Of a DNA stretch of 64,000 bases, positions 59,501-64,000 are shown one piece after another. This DNA is from Yamagishiella unicocca (taxonomy: Eukaryota > Chlorophyta > Chlorophyceae > Chlamydomonadales > Volvocaceae). The stretch spans positions 372,001 through 436,000 of the forward strand of contig BDSL01000050.1 in NCBI GenBank assembly GCA_003116995.1. The letters run 5' to 3'. The notes under the pieces were generated by a model that saw nothing but the letters and a program-made list of their open reading frames with translations, searched no databases and was not told the origin of the DNA. A program made the translations under genes and the position numbers. Position 1 is the first letter of the stretch; each line of letters opens with the position of its first letter.

Positions 59501-61329
59501 TCCATATTCCGGTTCCGCCCTCCCCACTCGCCCACACTGCACCCCCTCCCCCTCAGCTACACACCAACTACATTACCCCAGTCGAGTTACCGGTTCTTTA
59601 CTTGTAACCCCCCTCAGCTCGAGCATGAGCCGACTGGGGGCCCGCTCCTACTCCTGCCGCGGACACCACCTCAACAGGGTCCCCGGTCCCCGAGCCCCGC
59701 CCGCATCCAGGAATGCAGCTGCTCCCACAAACAATTTGTGTCCAAGTCTGGAGTCCGTCCTCATATCTCCGCCGCGCACGGCTCTCCGCCGAGCACGCCT
59801 CTGGACCCCTCATCCCTCCGCCGAGCACGGCTCCACCTAAACCCGTCATAGCCCCCTCGCCCTGATTCAGCCAACCTAAATAAGTAGGAACGTATAACCG
59901 AGCGGCAGTCCCACGGCGCTCCCAAGAAAGCTGGACCCGACTAAGGGCCCCACCACCCCCATCGCCTGTCGGCCCCCCCCCAGCATGCGCGCACAAAATT
60001 GGTATCCGACGACCATGCGCCAACTATCCTGTCCCGTTGCGTAAAACAGTTTTTAAACACCCACCCCCCAAAACACGTACACACAGGGGTTTTCCTCCCA
60101 ACCACGCACCCCTCCATCACCCGTCGATACTGTGATAGGATCCTGATACAGAACACCTAGTGCCCCACCGCAGGATGTGTGGTGTGGCTTTGGCGTGTGT
60201 TCGGGTGTGTGCTGTGGGGTGTGTTTTGGGGATTGTGGGTGACTCACCAACGGCATCGCTTCCTCGATGGGCATGGCGAGCAGCGTCCGCAGGAATGTGT
60301 CCCCGCTGACGTCGTCCCAGTTGCCGTCCTGAAGCGGCGCGGGGAGGGGAGGCAGGGGAGGAGCAGGTCCAGGGAGGCCAGGGAGGCAAGCAGCCGTGGG
60401 GGGGAGTGGAGCGACCGTTAGTCGGTTTATTGGTTGGTTCGTTGGGACGGCGCGAGCGAGTCCGTCCCGTCTGTCCATTCCCTGGAGCTAGCTCCAGACA
60501 GCTGGGCGTCGTGGCGGCCTTTGGCTGCGCCTCTCCCCGGTCCCCGAAAGGTCGACCTCCGACTTACAATTTCCTCACCCAAGTTCTGCAGCGTGCATCC
60601 CGAAACACCTGTCCTAAACGGTTTTTCTCGCATCCACGGGTCTTCCTCGCAACCCCCCAGGAAAGGCTCGAGGCGAGGTTTGCGGAGAGCGGGGCTCATG
60701 GAGCAGCGTTGCTGCTGTGGTTGCTGTGGGTGCTCGTCTTTGCCTCAGTACGAGAGACGGTGTGCGAGAGACGACTGAGGAGCCTCCAAGCGGCGCCGAG
60801 TAACCCCCCGGTGTGCGAATGTGCGCATGCTGGGATGTGGGGGAGAGGGGGGGGAGGGGGGACCAGGGCCTTACCCGCGGGATGGGGTTGGCCGCAATGA
60901 AGCGGTTGACCCAGTGATGGATGTTGTGGTTGGTCTCGATCAAGTAGTAGGCAAGCGTCTTGGCGGCCCTGCACAAGGCGGCGACGGGATTAGGGTTCAT
61001 GGCAGCCAAGGTGGAGACGCGGCGGGGCGCGAAGCAAGGGCCGGGGGAGGAAGGGGGGCGGCCGGATGCAGCCAGCTTGTCGCGCCTTACTGCGCGTTTC
61101 GGAAACGCGAGCAGCGGGCCCCGACCGCACAACTACCGAGGCCAGAAAATTCGAAGTCTGGTCATCGTAATCGTAATCACAATAAAAGTTCCGGGTCATT
61201 ACGGGCGCAGCGCGCTGGTGCCTTCCCTGGGCGTTTGGACTTCGAAGGCGCCATTCCCTTTCCCGCCGCCGAGACTCACCTTTCTGTGAGAAGGCCCATA
61301 AGGCGATCGCGGTTGCCATCCTGCGCCAT
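56548..61329 (-). CDS. Conserved-looking protein of unknown function with LHPE repeats
   Basis: Six exons on minus: 61329-61280, 60968-60875, 60328-60248, 58962-58888, 58277-58191, 57468-56548. Phases agree; 1,308 nt, 435 residues. The N-terminal 130 residues are compact and look conserved: TLAYYLIETNHNIHHWVNRF, then DVSGDTFLRTLLAMPIEEAM, then DVDPRSIAQRIMEIRAQLAT, ending in a predicted coiled coil (VAEDNKLLQLETLQ). I do not recognise the family. The C-terminal exon is Ala/Ser/Gly-rich and holds four short repeats: LHPEVAEML, LTPEVAQML, LHPEIADAL and LHPEIEELL (about residues 260-345). The tail is acidic. No signal peptide or membrane segment is evident. The start is the ATG that keeps frame with exon 2; an overlapping upstream ATG (at 61334) is out of frame. 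Confidence 0.8.
57511..57612 (+). repeat. Dispersed repeat family A, copy in intron
   Basis: Forward copy with GAAGACCCGTGGATGCCCGA, CAGGCGTTTTGAGATGCATG and GGGATACTAAAGCCGAAGG. It lies in intron 5 of the minus-strand gene, just upstream of its last exon. Confidence 0.85.
58399..58482. repeat. 27-bp tandem repeat, three copies
   Basis: Unit ACGAGTGCCACGCAATGTGT plus GTTTTGT, three nearly identical copies in intron 4 of the minus-strand gene. Confidence 0.95.
59578..59612 (+). repeat. Dispersed repeat family D, single copy
   Basis: CAGTCGAGTTACCGGTTCTT followed by TACTTGTAACCCCCC. The copy at 58127-58165 shares the preceding CACCAACTACATTACCC segment with this one. Confidence 0.85.
59981..60066 (+). 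repeat. Dispersed repeat family E, copy 2
   Basis: Near-identical to 25608-25692; differences are a few substitutions such as GTATCC for GTGTCC and AAAACAG for AGGACGG. Intronic in the minus-strand gene. Confidence 0.9.
60575..60660 (-). repeat. Dispersed repeat family A, reverse copy
   Basis: Contains CCAAGTTCTGCAGCGTGCAT, CCTGTCCTAAACGGTTTTTC and CGCATCCACGGGTCTTCCTC. It lies in intron 2 of the minus-strand gene. Confidence 0.85.
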
Positions 61330-64000
61330 GGCATGGGCGCAATGAGGAAAGGAGTGCGGTGAGGAAGCTGCGTTAGTTACAACGGGCGTGCGCTGGCCGC
61401 GCAATCGCGCCACGTGCCCCTGGCCTCACCCGCAGCGGCGAATCGTCGGGGCTCCTCAGGTGTGCAGGCCTGCCTCTCCTGCGACGCTCGCCGCTGAATG
61501 ACTTCCCTTTGCTACTGCTAGGCCGCTCGGCGTCGCCTTCTGGTGAAGCCGCGCACTGTACTTTGCTAAGGCGGTGCGACCGGAACGCAACAGAAGGGAC
61601 CCCGCAGCGGAATGACAGGCCTTGAATGCAAGTATGCGGCATATTGGTACCTTCCGGGAGCTTAGGGTTCCGTCCGAAAGGTGGAAACGTTTGTCGTTCT
61701 CGCAGCGATGCCACAAGTAGTGATATAGAGTCAGCTCCTGTTCAGTAAGAAGTAAGTCTTCGTGTAGTCGACACTGTGTGGATACCTTGAGTCAAGGCAG
61801 GACTTCGGTAGTAGAGTAGTCGACTTCTGCCGTACACAGGAATGTTTGCGATTCACGCCAACTCGACAATCCGTGACGCCGTAGACCGTCATAGGTAAAT
61901 GGCATTGAGCCCACTTACCCCTTAAAATACCAATTGGTTGAATTTTCTTTCCATCGGTAACTCGGTATATTTTCTCGGGCAGAGCGAATTGCGCATACCA
62001 CCACATACCCACACACATAACTGCCACTTAAGTATCCGTGAGTCGCTGGTCAGGGGGTTAAGAAGGCCGGCCTCACCTGCCTGTCGATGCACCAACCGTG
62101 GGCGCCCCCTCTGCGATAAACCGGCATAAAACGTATTTTAGATGTGTGCAGCTCAGAGCTTGCGGTGGAAATGAGCGGGACAATGTGGGACGCAGCAGCC
62201 GCAATGCCCTGGCCGAGAGCGTCAACCGCGTTAACCCGCTGCCACGCCCCGACCCATTGCCCGGCGTTGACTCGACAGCTTCGCCATCCTACCCCCTGTT
62301 GACCATGGCCTCGGACATGACGCACAAATGTCATGTACCGACACCTAAACGAGCGACCCACCTCCGTATCGGACCACGGGGGTCCTCTCATCCATCATGG
62401 TGGCCTGTTGCGTCCTGTTGTCGTCCAGACCTGCGGCCTGCTGGGGGGGTTTCTGTCTCTTTGGTCTCCTTCAGTGTCAGGCGATATGTCCGATGCTTTT
62501 ACCTTCTACCTGCGATGGTCTGGAGCACACTGTAACGATTACTAGCAGCACTACTATGCCCCATCACAAACACCACAAAACACTCATACTCATACTGCGG
62601 AAACTCGCACCACGTGACCCCTTAGGGGGCGCGCGAGCGTCGGTGCATGGGGCCAGATGGGAGCTGCTTGCTGGTGCCGGTCGTCTAGATGGGAGTTCAG
62701 GAGGATGGAATGGCGGTGTCGTCTGGTACGTGGAGGAGGAGCTCCCGCATCGCCCGGGAACTTTCGGCACCGGTCGGATCCCATCCAGCTCGCAGCAATC
62801 TGGTTCACACCTTCGTTCGCCGCGGCCATACTGGCTCGTCACGGTGGCTTTGCAGAGTGCCTGCGCTGAGTATCCTGTGGCTGTCCAGCTAGCCTGGTGG
62901 TCACCCACGCCCTTCGTTGCGAAGTATCAACTTCGCCAATGATGGCCTCTCAGCGGCGGCTTCGGTCGTCGCTCTACCTGATCAGTCCTGCGGGCTGTAT
63001 CCTACTTTGTGGTCTTCTTTCAGCATTTCTCTGGACTCTGGTAGCTTTCGCCGACACAGCTTCGTCGGCTCTGGTGTCTCTCGCGCATGCCGCAGCCGGT
63101 GCCAGTACGCAGCCTACGCAAGTCCTGCAAAGCTACCTGGCGTTGCATACTGAAGTGGTTTCCGTATTGCAGGCGAAGGTTGCGCCACGGCTCAGCCATT
63201 CGGGCGTGTTGCCGGTCTGCCTTTTTCTAGAGACTGCTGTTGGTGTTGACCTCAACTGGTTGATGGTATTAAGTACCATTGTTTCTTCCCGTCTCGCTAT
63301 GGGCATCGGCCCGTTTCGGGTGTGGGACGTTTTCGGGATCTTGGGGGGGGAGTTATCCGATTGTGTTGCCGAGGCGTGCTGCTGTCTCTCCATTCGGGGG
63401 TCTGCTTGGGATGCATGTGGCCATGTGCAGGGGAGCCATCAGCGCAACCTCCCCCTGTGTATTGGTGCTTGCTGTTTCCTCTGGGCTCTCGGTTGTGAGG
63501 CTCTGGGTGGTTTGTCTTTCGGAACCGTCGGTTTTCTCAGCTTTCCTTGTCTTTTTCAGTGTCAGGCGATGCGCCCGATGGCTCTACCTTTTCAGGTCTG
63601 GAGCCCACTGTAACGATTACAACAACTACTTCTACTACTGGGGGCTCCTGCCCGTGGACACGAGCCCGCAGACTCGCTCCGACATGTGATCGATCCCGAC
63701 CCGCCACGATACAATTCGCACGCCACCCACGCACCGTCCGCCACGACCACATCACTCCCCCGAAGTAGCTTCGCATATCACCACATAACACCACACACAT
63801 ATCGGTGGTATATACACCAAGCGCCTCTTTCAGTGTCACGCGACGCGCCCGATGGCTCCACCACCGATGGTTCTACCTCTTGGTCTGGAACCCACTGTTA
63901 ACCGTTACAACAACAACCATACGTTCTGGGGCCTACCGTAACAGGTACTAATATTACCAAGAAACCACGCTGGATCGGGTTGCGCCGCTATCTGTTGGTG
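61330..64000. other. Upstream region and right edge, no gene recognised
   Basis: Less GC-rich than most of the window. It must hold the promoter of the minus-strand gene starting at 61329. The longest plus frame (62897-63613) begins with a hydrophobic stretch but ends inside a dispersed repeat and shows no known motif, so I do not call it a gene. Family B repeats occupy 62420-62545, 63490-63640 and 63825-63920. Confidence 0.5.
62420..63920 (+). repeat. Dispersed repeat family B, three copies
   Basis: Copies near 62470-62540, 63545-63615 and 63825-63895. Each has CTTTTTCAGTGTCAGGCGAT (or a close variant), a GATGGCTCTACC-like middle and a GGAGCCCACTGTAACGATTA end. The last two are about 270 bp apart; the first is about 1.08 kb from the second, close to four times that spacing. 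Confidence 0.8.

Noticed and set aside
62897..63613. 238-residue plus frame with a hydrophobic start
   Set aside because: It ends inside a dispersed repeat, lacks conserved motifs and has unclear start context; not enough to call a gene.

Overview
The window is nuclear DNA from a green alga of the Chlamydomonas/Volvox group, most likely a colonial volvocine. The evidence is a GC-rich genome with many introns, pyrimidine-rich 3' splice sites, abundant CA, CAG and GC-rich tandem repeats, plant-type telomere-like runs (CCCTAAA and CCCTAAAA), and a fragment of a pherophorin, the volvocine extracellular-matrix family. The species cannot be fixed from the sequence. All multi-exon models below were built by hand from splice sites and reading phase.

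Layout. (1) 110-1160, minus: two exons of a pherophorin-domain gene that runs off the left edge. (2) About 1.2-10.0 kb: no convincing gene. From about 3.6 kb to 9.9 kb the base composition is clearly less GC-rich. (3) 10036-10803, plus: an intronless CblC/MMACHC-type cobalamin-processing protein. (4) 11205-37516, plus: one very large gene of 40 coding exons and a predicted 3,280 residues. It has N-terminal ankyrin repeats, several MIB/HERC2-like modules, a long alanine-rich helical and coiled-coil region, a glutamine-rich stretch and a C-terminal CCCH zinc finger. All 39 junctions keep phase, and the coding length (9,843 nt) divides by three. (5) 39626-48175, minus: a nine-exon TRM13-type tRNA 2'-O-methyltransferase of 932 residues, convergent with the giant gene. 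(6) 48888-51285, plus: a three-exon DUF506/PDDEXK-like protein, divergent from TRM13 across about 700 bp. (7) 56548-61329, minus: a six-exon gene for a 435-residue protein I do not recognise. It has a compact conserved-looking N-terminal half and four L-H/T-P-E repeats. (8) 61.3-64 kb: no gene recognised, but a repeat family shared with 9.0-9.24 kb.

The genes do not form an obvious pathway: B12 handling, tRNA modification, a cell-wall/matrix protein and three proteins of unclear role are simply neighbours. The most unusual object is the giant ankyrin-MIB/HERC2-CCCH gene. Its introns and the intergenic spaces carry several short dispersed repeat families in both orientations, plus minisatellites and interstitial telomere-like runs.
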